Of a stretch of DNA of 26,723 nt, positions 5,696 through 12,803 are shown piece after piece (position 1 is the stretch's first letter; each line of letters begins with the position of its first letter). The notes under the pieces are model-generated. The model had not been told where the DNA came from, made no database searches, and worked only from the letters and a program-made list of their open reading frames with translations. The translations under genes were made by a program, and so were the position numbers. Origin of the DNA: BS750m-G62 sp964577175 (GTDB lineage Bacteria > Planctomycetota > Phycisphaerae > FEN-1346); NCBI GenBank assembly GCA_964577175.1, contig CAZNYC010000049.1:1-26723 (forward strand), in the 5' to 3' direction.

Positions 5696-8445
5696 ATGGT
5701 CACGCCGGCGATGAAACAATACCGGCAACTCAAGAGCCAGTACCCGGACGCCATCCTCTTCTTCCGGATGGGCGACTTCTACGAACTCTTCTNNNNNNNN
5801 NNNNNNNNNNNNNNNNNNNNNNNNNNNNNNNNNNNNNNNNNNNNNNNNNNNNNNNNNNNNNNNNNNNNNNNNNNNNNNNNNNNNNNNNNNNNCAGTACCC
5901 GGACGCCATCCTCTTCTTCCGGATGGGCGACTTCTACGAACTCTTCTACGAGGACGCCCGCATCGGCGCCCGCGTCATGGGCATCGCCCTGACGAGCCGG
6001 TCCAAGGGCGCCAGCGCCATCCCGATGTGCGGCGTGCCGTACCACGCCGTCGACTCGTATCTGGCGAAGATGATCCGGGCCGGGTACCGCGTGGCCATCT
6101 GCGAGCAGATGGAGGACCCCGCCCAGGCCAAGGGCCTCGTGAAGCGCGACATCAGCCGCGTCGTCACGCCCGGCACGCTCACGGACGATGCGCTCCTGGA
6201 GGACAAGGAGAACAACTTCCTGGCGGCGGTCCATCTGGACGGCCACCGGGCGGGGCTGGCGTGGGTGGACCTCTCGACGGGCGGCTTCTGGGTGCGGGAC
6301 ATTTCGCGCGACGCCGTCGCCGACGAACTCGTCCGCCTGCGCCCGCGCGAGTGCCTCGTGCCGGAAGGGGCTGAGGACGCCGCCGCCGACCTCCTCGCCG
6401 TCGTCCGCGAGGCCACCGGCGCCGCGGTCACGGAGCGGTCGGCGTTCGTCTTCGACCGCGGCGAGGCCGAGCGGGTCCTCACGCAGCACTTCGGCACGGA
6501 CACGCTCGAGGGGTTCGGCGTGGCGGACGTGGCGGCGGGTCTCTCGGCCGCCGGCGCCGTCGTCGATTACCTCCAGGAAACGCAGCGGACGGAACTCGGC
6601 CACATCCGCCGCATCCAGCGGGTGCAGGGCGGCCGGTCGATGTACCTGGATGAGACGACGCAGCGCAGTTTGGAACTCGTCGAGACCCTGCGCCAGCGCC
6701 GCCGCGAGCACAGCCTGCTGTGGGTGCTCGATAAGACGGAGACCGCGCCGGGCGGCCGGCTGCTCAGGCGGTGGATCAACTTCCCCCTCGCCGCCGTCGA
6801 ACCGATTCGGGAGCGCCTGGACGCCGTCGAGGAACTCGTCCAGGACGGCGACCTGCGAGACGACCTGGCCCACCGCCTGTCCGAGACCGCCGACATCGAG
6901 CGGATCCTGGGCCGGGTGGCCACCCGCCGCGCCACGCCGCGGGACCTGCTGGGACTGGCGCGGACGCTCGCGGTGCTGCCGGCCGTCAAGGCGCGCCTCT
7001 CGGCCCGCGAGAGCGACCTGCTCGCGCGGCTGGAGGGCGAACTGGACCTGCTCGGCGACCTGCGGGACCTCGTCGGCCGCGCCATCAGCGACGACGCCCC
7101 GGCGCGCCTCAGCGACGGCGGGGTCATCGCGGCCGGCTACGACGAGGAACTCGACCGGCTGCGCGAGGTCGGCTCGTCCGGGGCCGAGTGGCTCGCCCGG
7201 TTCCAGGCCCGCGAAATCGAGCGGACCGGCATCCCCACACTCAAGGTCGGCTTCAACAAGGTATTCGGATACTATATCGAGGTCACCCATGCCCACACCG
7301 ACCGCGTGCCGGACGACTACGTCCGCAAGCAGACCCTGAAGAACGCCGAACGGTACATCACGCCCGACCTGAAGGAGCACGAGGTCGAGGTCCTCGGCGC
7401 TGAGGAGAAGGCCAGGGCCCTGGAGGCCCGGCTCTTCGAGGAGGTCCGCGAGCAGGTCGCCGCCGAGACCGACCGACTCCAGGCCACGGCCGAGGCCCTG
7501 GCCCAGGTGGACGCCCTCGTCAGCCTGGCCCGCGTGGCCGTCGAACGCGGGTACGTCAAGCCGGGGGTCGTGGAGGAACCCGTCCTCGATATTCGTGACG
7601 GCCGGCACCCGGTGCTGGAGCAGGTGCTCGGCTCGGAGTTCGTCCCGAACGACGTGGCCCTCGGCGGCGAGGACGAGGCCCGCATCGCCATCATCACGGG
7701 CCCGAACATGGCGGGCAAGTCGACCTATATCCGGCAGGTGGCGCTGGCGGCCCTGATGGCCCACGTCGGCTCGTGGGTGCCGGCCCGCAGCGCGACGGTC
7801 GGCCTGGTGGACCGCATCTTCACGCGGGTCGGGGCGGCCGACGAACTCGCGCGCGGCCGGAGTACCTTCATGGTCGAGATGAGCGAGACCGCCAACATCC
7901 TGAACAACGCCACGCCGCGCAGCCTCATCATCCTGGACGAGGTCGGGCGGGGCACGAGCACGTTCGACGGCGTGGCCCTGGCGTGGGCGGTGACCGAGCA
8001 CCTGGCCGCCCGCCTCGCCTGCCGCACCCTCTTCGCCACGCACTATCACGAACTGACGGAACTGGCCGAGGTGCTCGACGGCGTCGCGAACTTCAACGTG
8101 GCCGTCCGCGAATGGCAGGACCAGGTCGTGTTCCTCCACAAGATCCTGGAGGGCGGGACGGACAAGAGTTACGGCGTGCACGTGGCCCGGCTGGCCGGCG
8201 TGCCGCGCGAGGTCGTCGACCGCGCCCGTCAGATCCTCTCCGATTTGGAATCGGCCCATCTCGATGCCGACGGCCGGCCGCGCATCGCCCCGTCCGAACC
8301 CGGCCCGCACGTGCGGCAGGTGCAACTGGCGCTGTTCGAAGGGGAGGGCGGGGCGGTTGTCGATGCCCTCCGCCGCCTCGACCTCGAGGCGATGACGCCG
8401 ATCGAGGCGCTCAACAAACTGCGGGAACTGCAGGAGGGGCTGTGA
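5696..8445 (+). CDS. mutS: DNA mismatch repair protein MutS (split by an assembly gap)
   Basis: MutS recognises mismatches and, with MutL, licenses strand excision. As given, the frame breaks at 100 N. Removing 5793-5947 (the N run plus one copy of a duplicated 55-mer) restores one frame of 864 residues, the normal MutS length. The N-terminal mismatch-wedge motif is GDFYELF, with the Phe-x-Glu residues that stack on and contact the mispaired base. The C-terminal ATPase has Walker A GPNMAGKST (617-625 in the repaired numbering), DEVGRGTSTFDG and the ATHYHELTEL His motif. The ATG at 5696 has AGGA (5685-5688) 7 nt upstream. The gene is divergent from uvrA. I would treat it as intact, with the interruption an assembly artefact and not a pseudogene. 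Confidence 0.95.
5738..5947. other. Scaffold gap with false 55-bp duplication
   Basis: Bases 5738-5792 (starting CAGTACCCGGACGCC) are identical to 5893-5947, and exactly 100 N lie between them. Both copies encode the same QYPDAILFFRMGDFYELF segment, which MutS has only once. The 55-bp overlap looks like an assembler k-mer left on both contig ends, and 100 N is a default spacer. True distance is therefore probably minus 55 bp. Confidence 0.95.
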
Positions 8446-8513
8446 CCCTCCCGCGCGGCGCATCGCCGGACGCATTCCGCGCGGCGGCTCTCCTGGGGCA
8501 CCGCGCTACACGG

Positions 8514-8660
8514 TCATGCCGAGCGAGCGCAGCGAGTCGAGGAATCTCGCCGTGGCTGTTGCAGTGTCTGTCTCCCTCTGCCCTGGTGGGAGAGGGCCGG
8601 GGTGAGGGGGAAACGGTGTCATCCCGAGCGAGCGAAGGGAGTCGCGAAATCTCGCCTTTG
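8514..8660. repeat. D-A-D repeat cluster after mutS
   Basis: Two D-type elements flank an A-type element. D1 starts at 8514 (TCATGCCGAGCGAGCGCAGC, then AGTCGAGGAATCTCGCC) and D2 at 8619 (TCATCCCGAGCGAGCGAAGG, then AGTCGCGAAATCTCGCC). A2 occupies 8574-8610 (CCCTCTGCCCTGGTGGGAGAGGG, then GGTGAGGGGG). D elements recur in opposite orientation at about 15490-15535 and 15725-15853. No gene is visible in 8446-8889 apart from these repeats, the F4 pair and the STAS promoter. Confidence 0.75.
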
Positions 8661-8679
8661 GCGCCCAACTCGGCATGTT

Positions 8680-8757
8680 GCGCGGTGGGTCTGTGCACCC
8701 ACCGCGCTCGAAATGCCTTTTCCAGATCTGCGCGGCGCCTGCGGAGACCCGCCGCGC
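8680..8757. repeat. F-type inverted hairpin pair (copy F4)
   Basis: GCGCGGTGGGT-CTGTGC-ACCCACCGCGC (8680-8707) and GCGCGGCGCCT-GCGGAG-ACCCGCCGCGC (8730-8757), separated by 22 bp. It has the same two-hairpin inverted design as the copies before mutS and before the deacylase gene, and lies 40 bp upstream of the STAS promoter. Confidence 0.8.
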
Positions 8758-8797
8758 ACGAGTTTGCGCTGTATGGCGACCTGCCTCCGTCTTTGTG

Positions 8798-8826
8798 TTG
8801 ACACCCCGGACGGCCCCTGCCACAAT
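8798..8826 (+). promoter_or_regulatory. Sigma-70-type promoter of the STAS genes
   Basis: A perfect TTGACA (8798-8803), a 17-bp spacer and CACAAT (8821-8826, 4 of 6). Transcription would begin near 8833, leaving a leader of about 57 nt before the first STAS start codon. This is the best -35 box in the window. Confidence 0.75.
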
Positions 8827-8889
8827 ACGCCCGTTGCACGAGTGCACAGGAACCGGCGGGACGCCTCCGCCCCAGGGGAGACCACTATC

Positions 8890-9255
8890 ATGGCCACCGA
8901 CCGGCTGTACGATACGCGCGAGGTTGACGGCGTCATGGTCGTCACGTTCCGGCAGAGCCAGATCCTCGACGCGATGACCATCGAGCGGATGTCCTCCAGC
9001 CTGAAGGAACTCATCGTCAGCCACGAGGGCGGCAAGTTCATCTTCGACTTCTCCCAGGTCACCTACATGTCCTCCAGCGCCCTGGGTATGCTCATCGGCC
9101 TCCAGAAACGCGTCGCCCAGAAAGGCGCCCACCTCAAACTCACGGGCATCCAGAACGAGATCATGGAGGTCTTCCGGATCACGCAACTGGATACCGTCTT
9201 CGACATCTACAAAGACACGGACGCCGCCGTCGAGGCGTTCCGCAAGAACCTCTGA
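8890..9255 (+). CDS. STAS-domain protein 1 (anti-sigma factor antagonist type)
   Basis: This 121-residue protein is a single STAS domain of the SpoIIAA/RsbV kind. Such proteins bind a HPK-like kinase/anti-sigma factor unless phosphorylated on a Ser in the loop before helix 2. That loop reads FDFSQVTYMSSSALGMLIGL (53-72), with three serines at 61-63 where the regulatory Ser lies, so phospho-control is plausible. The ATG at 8890 is preceded by AGGGGAG (8874-8880), 9 nt upstream, and by a good promoter. It is first of three adjacent STAS genes, 13 bp before the next. No kinase, phosphatase or sigma factor gene is beside it, so the partner is unknown. Confidence 0.9.
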   Translation: MATDRLYDTREVDGVMVVTFRQSQILDAMTIERMSSSLKELIVSHEGGKFIFDFSQVTYMSSSALGMLIGLQKRVAQKGAHLKLTGIQNEIMEVFRITQLDTVFDIYKDTDAAVEAFRKNL

Positions 9256-9268
9256 GCGGGACCGGCCC

Positions 9269-9676
9269 ATGGGCGGCGACAACCCCGGCGACCTCGTGGA
9301 GCGGCACACCGTCGGTCCGGCCGTCGTCCTGACGGTCCGGCCGGCCGAGGTCTACGCCGCCGACGCCATCCAGGGCATCGCCCAGCAGGTCCGCGAGGCG
9401 TTCCGCGACGCCCGGGTCGCGACGTTCGTCCTCGACCTCTCGAACGTGACGTTCCTCACCAGCGGGGCCCTGGGCATGTTCATCCACCTGCGGTCGCAAC
9501 TCGCCGACCAGAGCCGCGAGTTCGTCCTGGCCGGCGCCCGCGGCGAGGTGGCCCGCACGCTCGCCTGCACCCGCCTGGCGGAAATCATGCCCGTCTACGA
9601 GACCGTCGAGGCCGCCGTCCGACGCGTCTGTTCCCGAGCCGACGAGCCGGCCGGAGACGCCGCCGAACCGTCCTGA
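9269..9676 (+). CDS. STAS-domain protein 2
   Basis: This 135-residue STAS protein is related to both neighbours: FVLDLSNVTFLTSGALGMFI aligns with the same strand-loop-helix of protein 1. Its loop (TSGALG) has Gly where protein 1 has the last Ser, so if it is phosphorylated the acceptor must be the preceding Thr or Ser. It also carries a charged C-terminal tail of about 15 residues (SRADEPAGDAAEPS) absent from the other two. The ATG at 9269 lies 13 bp after protein 1, with only a weak ribosome site (GAGCGGGA), so translation may depend on coupling. It is the most diverged of the trio and could be an unphosphorylatable or adaptor version. Confidence 0.88.
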   Translation: MGGDNPGDLVERHTVGPAVVLTVRPAEVYAADAIQGIAQQVREAFRDARVATFVLDLSNVTFLTSGALGMFIHLRSQLADQSREFVLAGARGEVARTLACTRLAEIMPVYETVEAAVRRVCSRADEPAGDAAEPS

Positions 9677-9713
9677 ACCCTGACCGCACCCCCGCAACCG
9701 GGAGGACCGCCGC

Positions 9714-10079
9714 ATGCCGCGAAGCGAACTCTACTCCACCTACAGCGTCGACCCCGCCATGGTCGTGGCGTTCAAGCCGAACCGCATGCTCGACACCGAC
9801 TCGGTCGACCGCGTGGCCGACAGCCTCAAGGACCTCCTCGCCCGCGCCGACGAGGACGCGTTCGTCTTCGATTTCTCCGGGGTGGGGTACCTGTCGTCGC
9901 GGGCCCTGGGGCTGCTGCTGGGCATCCACCGCGACCTGGCCCGCGACGGGCGCGGCCTGAAACTCGCCGGCCTCTCCGAGGAGAACCGCGAGGTCTTCCG
10001 CGTCACGAAACTCGACGCCGTCTTCGACATCTACCCGGACGCCACCGCCGCCATCAAGGCGTTCCAGACGCGCGAGTGA
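9714..10079 (+). CDS. STAS-domain protein 3
   Basis: This 121-residue STAS protein has the same length as protein 1 and shares its ending (KLDAVFDIYPDATAAIKAF against QLDTVFDIYKDTDAAVEAF), so the two are probably a duplication pair. The regulatory loop is YLSSRALGLLLGI: two serines followed by Arg. The start at 9714 has GGGAGGA 7 nt upstream, which suggests independent, efficient initiation despite the short 37-bp gap from protein 2. The three genes most likely form one transcript from the promoter at 8798, and it ends before the F5 repeats. Confidence 0.9.
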   Translation: MPRSELYSTYSVDPAMVVAFKPNRMLDTDSVDRVADSLKDLLARADEDAFVFDFSGVGYLSSRALGLLLGIHRDLARDGRGLKLAGLSEENREVFRVTKLDAVFDIYPDATAAIKAFQTRE

Positions 10080-10173
10080 CGCCGCGGCGCACGCCGGCGG
10101 ATTGGGCGGCCATGGGCCCCGCGGCGGCGCGTTTCCCGGCCTCGCCGGACATGGCAATACAATGCTAACTCGA

Positions 10174-10251
10174 GCGCGGCGGGTTTCCGCAGGCGCCGCG
10201 CAACCCGGTAGAGGCCGTTTCGAGCGCGGCGGGGGCGGAGACCCACCGCGC
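10174..10251. repeat. F-type inverted hairpin pair (copy F5)
   Basis: GCGCGGCGGGT-TTCCGC-AGGCGCCGCGC (10174-10201) and GCGCGGCGGGG-GCGGAG-ACCCACCGCGC (10224-10251), separated by 22 bp exactly as in F4. It lies between the STAS genes and the deacylase. Confidence 0.8.
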
Positions 10252-10273
10252 AAATGGCCGACTTGGCGTCGTA

Positions 10274-10301
10274 GTGTCAGTGTGGCCGCCCACGGTACGA
10301 T
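10274..10301 (+). promoter_or_regulatory. Candidate leaderless promoter of the deacylase gene
   Basis: GTGTCA (10274-10279), 16 bp, TACGAT (10296-10301); each box matches 4 of 6. The ATG at 10308 begins 7 nt after the last -10 base, where transcription would start, and no ribosome site precedes it. Together these suggest a leaderless mRNA. This is inference. Confidence 0.35.
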
Positions 10302-10307
10302 CCGCCC

Positions 10308-11903
10308 ATGCCAGATGCCTGGACCATCCGAGGCGCCGAGTTGCTCGACGACGGCAACCGGTTCGTCCGGGCGGACGTCCGCATCGCCGGCGGGCGGATC
10401 GACCGCATCGCCCCGGACCTGGAGCCCGCCGGGGGCGACCTCGACGCGTCGGGCCTCACTCTCTCCCCGGGATTCATCGATATCCACTGTCACAGCGGGT
10501 TCGCCGCCCTGGTCTACCCCCAGGCGGAGAGCAAGGTCCTGGCGGGCGTGACGACGGACGTCTCGGGCAACTGCGGGACGTCGCCGTTCCCGCTGGCGGG
10601 GGAGTTCCTCGCCCGCCGGCGCAGCGAGTGGGCGCCGCGCGGCCTCGCCGTCGACTGGTCCACGCCCGCGCAGTACTTCGACCGCGCCGAGGCCGCGCCC
10701 TCCAGCGTCAACCGGGCGCTGCTCGCCGGCCACGGCGCCATCCGTGCCGCCGTCGTCGGATACGCCGACCGTCCGACCACGGCCGACGATCGCGCCGCCA
10801 TGCGCCGCCACCTGGCCGACGCCCTGGAGGCCGGGGCCGTCGGCCTTTCCTCCGGCCTCATCTACCCGCCCGGTTGCTACGCGGATGTCGAGGAACTGGC
10901 GGACCTTGCCGCCGTCGCCGCCGACGCCGGCGGCTTCTACGCCAGCCACATCCGCAGCGAGAACGACCGGCTCCTGGAGGCGATCGACGAGTTCCTCGAC
11001 GTCGTCCGCCGCGCCGGCGTCCGCGGCCAGTTGAGTCATCTCAAGGCCTCCGGCCCGTCCAACTGGCCGAAGGGCCGCCAGGCCGTCGAGCGCCTCCGCG
11101 CCGCCCGGGCCGACGGTCTCGCGGTCACCGCCGACCGGTACCCGTACCTCTCGAGCATGACGAGCCTCGACTCGTTTCTCCTGCCGAACTGGGCGTTCGA
11201 GGGGGGGCACGAGGTGCAACTCGCGCGCCTGGCCGATGCCGCCGACCGCCGGCGCATCGCCGAGGCGTTCCGCTCCGCCCATCCCGACGAGGGGTTCTTC
11301 GGCCGCATCACCATCGCCGCCGTGCGCCCCGACGGGCCGCAGGCGGCCGTCGGAAAGACCCTGCGCGAACTGGGCGACGACGCTGGCCGCGACCCGCTCG
11401 ACGTGGGCCTCGACCTCCTCCGCGAGCACGAGGCCCAGGTCGACGTGACCTACGCCTCCATGAGCGAGGACAACCTGCGCCTCATCCTCGCCGAGCCGTA
11501 CGTCGCCGTCGGCTCCGACGCGGGGCTCCGCAACCTGCCGGACCCGGACGCCGGCCCGCCGCGGGGCCTGGCCCATCCGCGGGCGTACGGCACCGTCGGC
11601 CGCTTCCTGGGCACATACGTGCGGGAGGCGGGCCTCATGGACTGGCAGGAGGGCATCCGACGCCTCACGAGTTTGCCCGCCGACATCCTCGGCCTCGCCG
11701 GCCGCGGACGCCTCGACGAGGGCGCCTGGGCGGACCTCGTCCTCTTCGACCGCTCTCGCATCGCCGGCCGGGCCACCTATGCACATCCGTGGCACACGCC
11801 GGACGGCATCCGCCACGTCGTCGTCGCCGGCAAACCGGTCGTCCGCGACGGCCGGCACACGGGGGCCACGCCCGGCCGCCTCCTGAGGCGGGAGGACCCA
11901 TGA
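10308..11903 (+). CDS. N-acyl-D-amino-acid deacylase (amidohydrolase family)
   Basis: This 531-residue enzyme is expected to hydrolyse N-acylated D-amino acids (D-aminoacylase type, binuclear or mononuclear zinc). All known metal ligands are in place: the HxH of GFIDIHCHSG (His60, His62), the family-specific bridging Cys in SGNCG (Cys89), His214 (YASHIRSE), His244 (QLSHLK) and Asp404 (VGSDA). The first and last parts form the small beta-sandwich typical of amidohydrolases. Length is normal (480-540). The stop codon overlaps the next start (ATGA at 11900-11903), so the two products are co-translated and may act in sequence on modified peptides or amino acids. There is no signal peptide, so it is cytoplasmic. 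D-Glu, D-Asp or dipeptide specificity cannot be told. Confidence 0.9.
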   Translation: MPDAWTIRGAELLDDGNRFVRADVRIAGGRIDRIAPDLEPAGGDLDASGLTLSPGFIDIHCHSGFAALVYPQAESKVLAGVTTDVSGNCGTSPFPLAGEFLARRRSEWAPRGLAVDWSTPAQYFDRAEAAPSSVNRALLAGHGAIRAAVVGYADRPTTADDRAAMRRHLADALEAGAVGLSSGLIYPPGCYADVEELADLAAVAADAGGFYASHIRSENDRLLEAIDEFLDVVRRAGVRGQLSHLKASGPSNWPKGRQAVERLRAARADGLAVTADRYPYLSSMTSLDSFLLPNWAFEGGHEVQLARLADAADRRRIAEAFRSAHPDEGFFGRITIAAVRPDGPQAAVGKTLRELGDDAGRDPLDVGLDLLREHEAQVDVTYASMSEDNLRLILAEPYVAVGSDAGLRNLPDPDAGPPRGLAHPRAYGTVGRFLGTYVREAGLMDWQEGIRRLTSLPADILGLAGRGRLDEGAWADLVLFDRSRIAGRATYAHPWHTPDGIRHVVVAGKPVVRDGRHTGATPGRLLRREDP

Positions 11904-12610
11904 GGCCCCGCATCGCGATGGCGACGGACCTCGGCACGCTGGACGGCACGCGGCGCGTCCATCTGCCCGCCGGCTACGCCGACGCCGTCCGGGATGCCGG
12001 CGGCGAACCGGTCCTTCTTCCGCCCGTGGCCGGGGGAACGGGCCTGCCCGCCCTCGAGCACCTGGCCGACGGCCTGCTCCTGCCCGGCGGCGACGACCTC
12101 GACGCGGGCGCGTGGGGAGAGACGCTGCACCCCGCCGCCCTGCCCGTTGACCCCCGCCGCCAGCGGACGGACGTCGGCCTGCTTGCCATCGCCGAGACCG
12201 CCGGCCTGCCCGTCCTCGGCATCTGTCTCGGCATGCAGGAGATGGCCGTCCACCGCGGCGGTCGCCTCATCCAGCACCTGCCCGACGAGCCGGGCGAGCG
12301 CCTCGACCACGGCGGCCCGGGGCGGCCGCGCCTCCATCCCGTCCGCGTGGAACCGGGGTCGCTGCTGGCGCGCCTGACGGGGACCGCGACGCTCCAGGTG
12401 GGCAGCACGCATCACCAGGCGGTCCGCGACGCCGGGCGGGGCATGCGCACGGCCGCCTGTGCGCCCGACGGCGTCATCGAGGCCATTGAGGACGCCTCGG
12501 CCGGCCGCTTCTTCCTCGGCGTCCAGTGGCACCCGGAACGGATGGCGGACCGGCCGGAGCACGCGGCCCTGTTCGAAGGCCTCGTCGGCGCCGCGGCGGC
12601 CTGGCGCTGA
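11900..12610 (+). CDS. Class I glutamine amidotransferase-like hydrolase (peptidase C26 / PuuD-like)
   Basis: This 236-residue protein has the C26 fold seen in gamma-glutamyl-GABA hydrolase. The oxyanion strand LLLPGGDDLD is followed by nucleophile Cys109 in LGICLGMQ, and the catalytic His211 and Glu213 are in VQWHPE. A free-standing member of this group typically cleaves gamma-glutamyl amides. The ATG at 11900 overlaps the upstream deacylase stop by 4 bp and has GGGAGGA 5-6 nt before it. The coupling suggests that the pair removes both an acyl and a gamma-glutamyl group from non-standard amino compounds; this is inference. It is followed immediately by the B2 and F6 repeats. Confidence 0.88.
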   Translation: MRPRIAMATDLGTLDGTRRVHLPAGYADAVRDAGGEPVLLPPVAGGTGLPALEHLADGLLLPGGDDLDAGAWGETLHPAALPVDPRRQRTDVGLLAIAETAGLPVLGICLGMQEMAVHRGGRLIQHLPDEPGERLDHGGPGRPRLHPVRVEPGSLLARLTGTATLQVGSTHHQAVRDAGRGMRTAACAPDGVIEAIEDASAGRFFLGVQWHPERMADRPEHAALFEGLVGAAAAWR

Positions 12611-12634
12611 AGCGCCCTTCGGCCCTGTGGCAAT

Positions 12635-12726
12635 CGAGCCGGCCGCGGGAGCGGCCGGATATCCTCATCCGCCGTGGCATGCGACAAGCCAGGCGCTGAT
12701 ACCCCGCCGTTTACGTGGCGGGCTCG
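12635..12726. repeat. B-type 92-bp palindrome (copy B2)
   Basis: Same length and same left arm as B1 (CGAGCCGGCCGCGGGAGCGG), ending GTTTACGTGGCGGGCTCG. The right half has diverged (GCCGTTTACGTGGC), but the paired arm of its small hairpin remains complementary. Confidence 0.85.
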
Positions 12727-12745
12727 GAGATCGATGGGCCGCGCC

Positions 12746-12774
12746 GCGCGGTGGCCCAGGAAGACCACCGCGCG
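12746..12774. repeat. F-type hairpin (copy F6)
   Basis: GCGCGGTGG-CCCAGGAAGA-CCACCGCGC: a perfect 9-bp stem with an altered, longer loop. It sits just before the comEC start; a competing upstream ATG (12777) would fall at its edge. Confidence 0.7.
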
Positions 12775-12803
12775 GGATGCGCAAACCCGTGCGAGCACAC
12801 CCC

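Noticed and set aside
5696..5992. mutS pseudogene or programmed frameshift
   Set aside because: The frame change is fully explained by 100 N plus a duplicated 55-mer; all motifs remain after removing them.
8446..8889. Small genes in the gap between mutS and the STAS genes
   Set aside because: The open frames here are made of repeat elements, have no ribosome sites and resemble no known proteins.
8890..10079. A stressosome or full partner-switching operon
   Set aside because: No RsbR-like sensor, RsbT/W kinase, phosphatase or sigma factor gene is present; only the three STAS proteins can be claimed.
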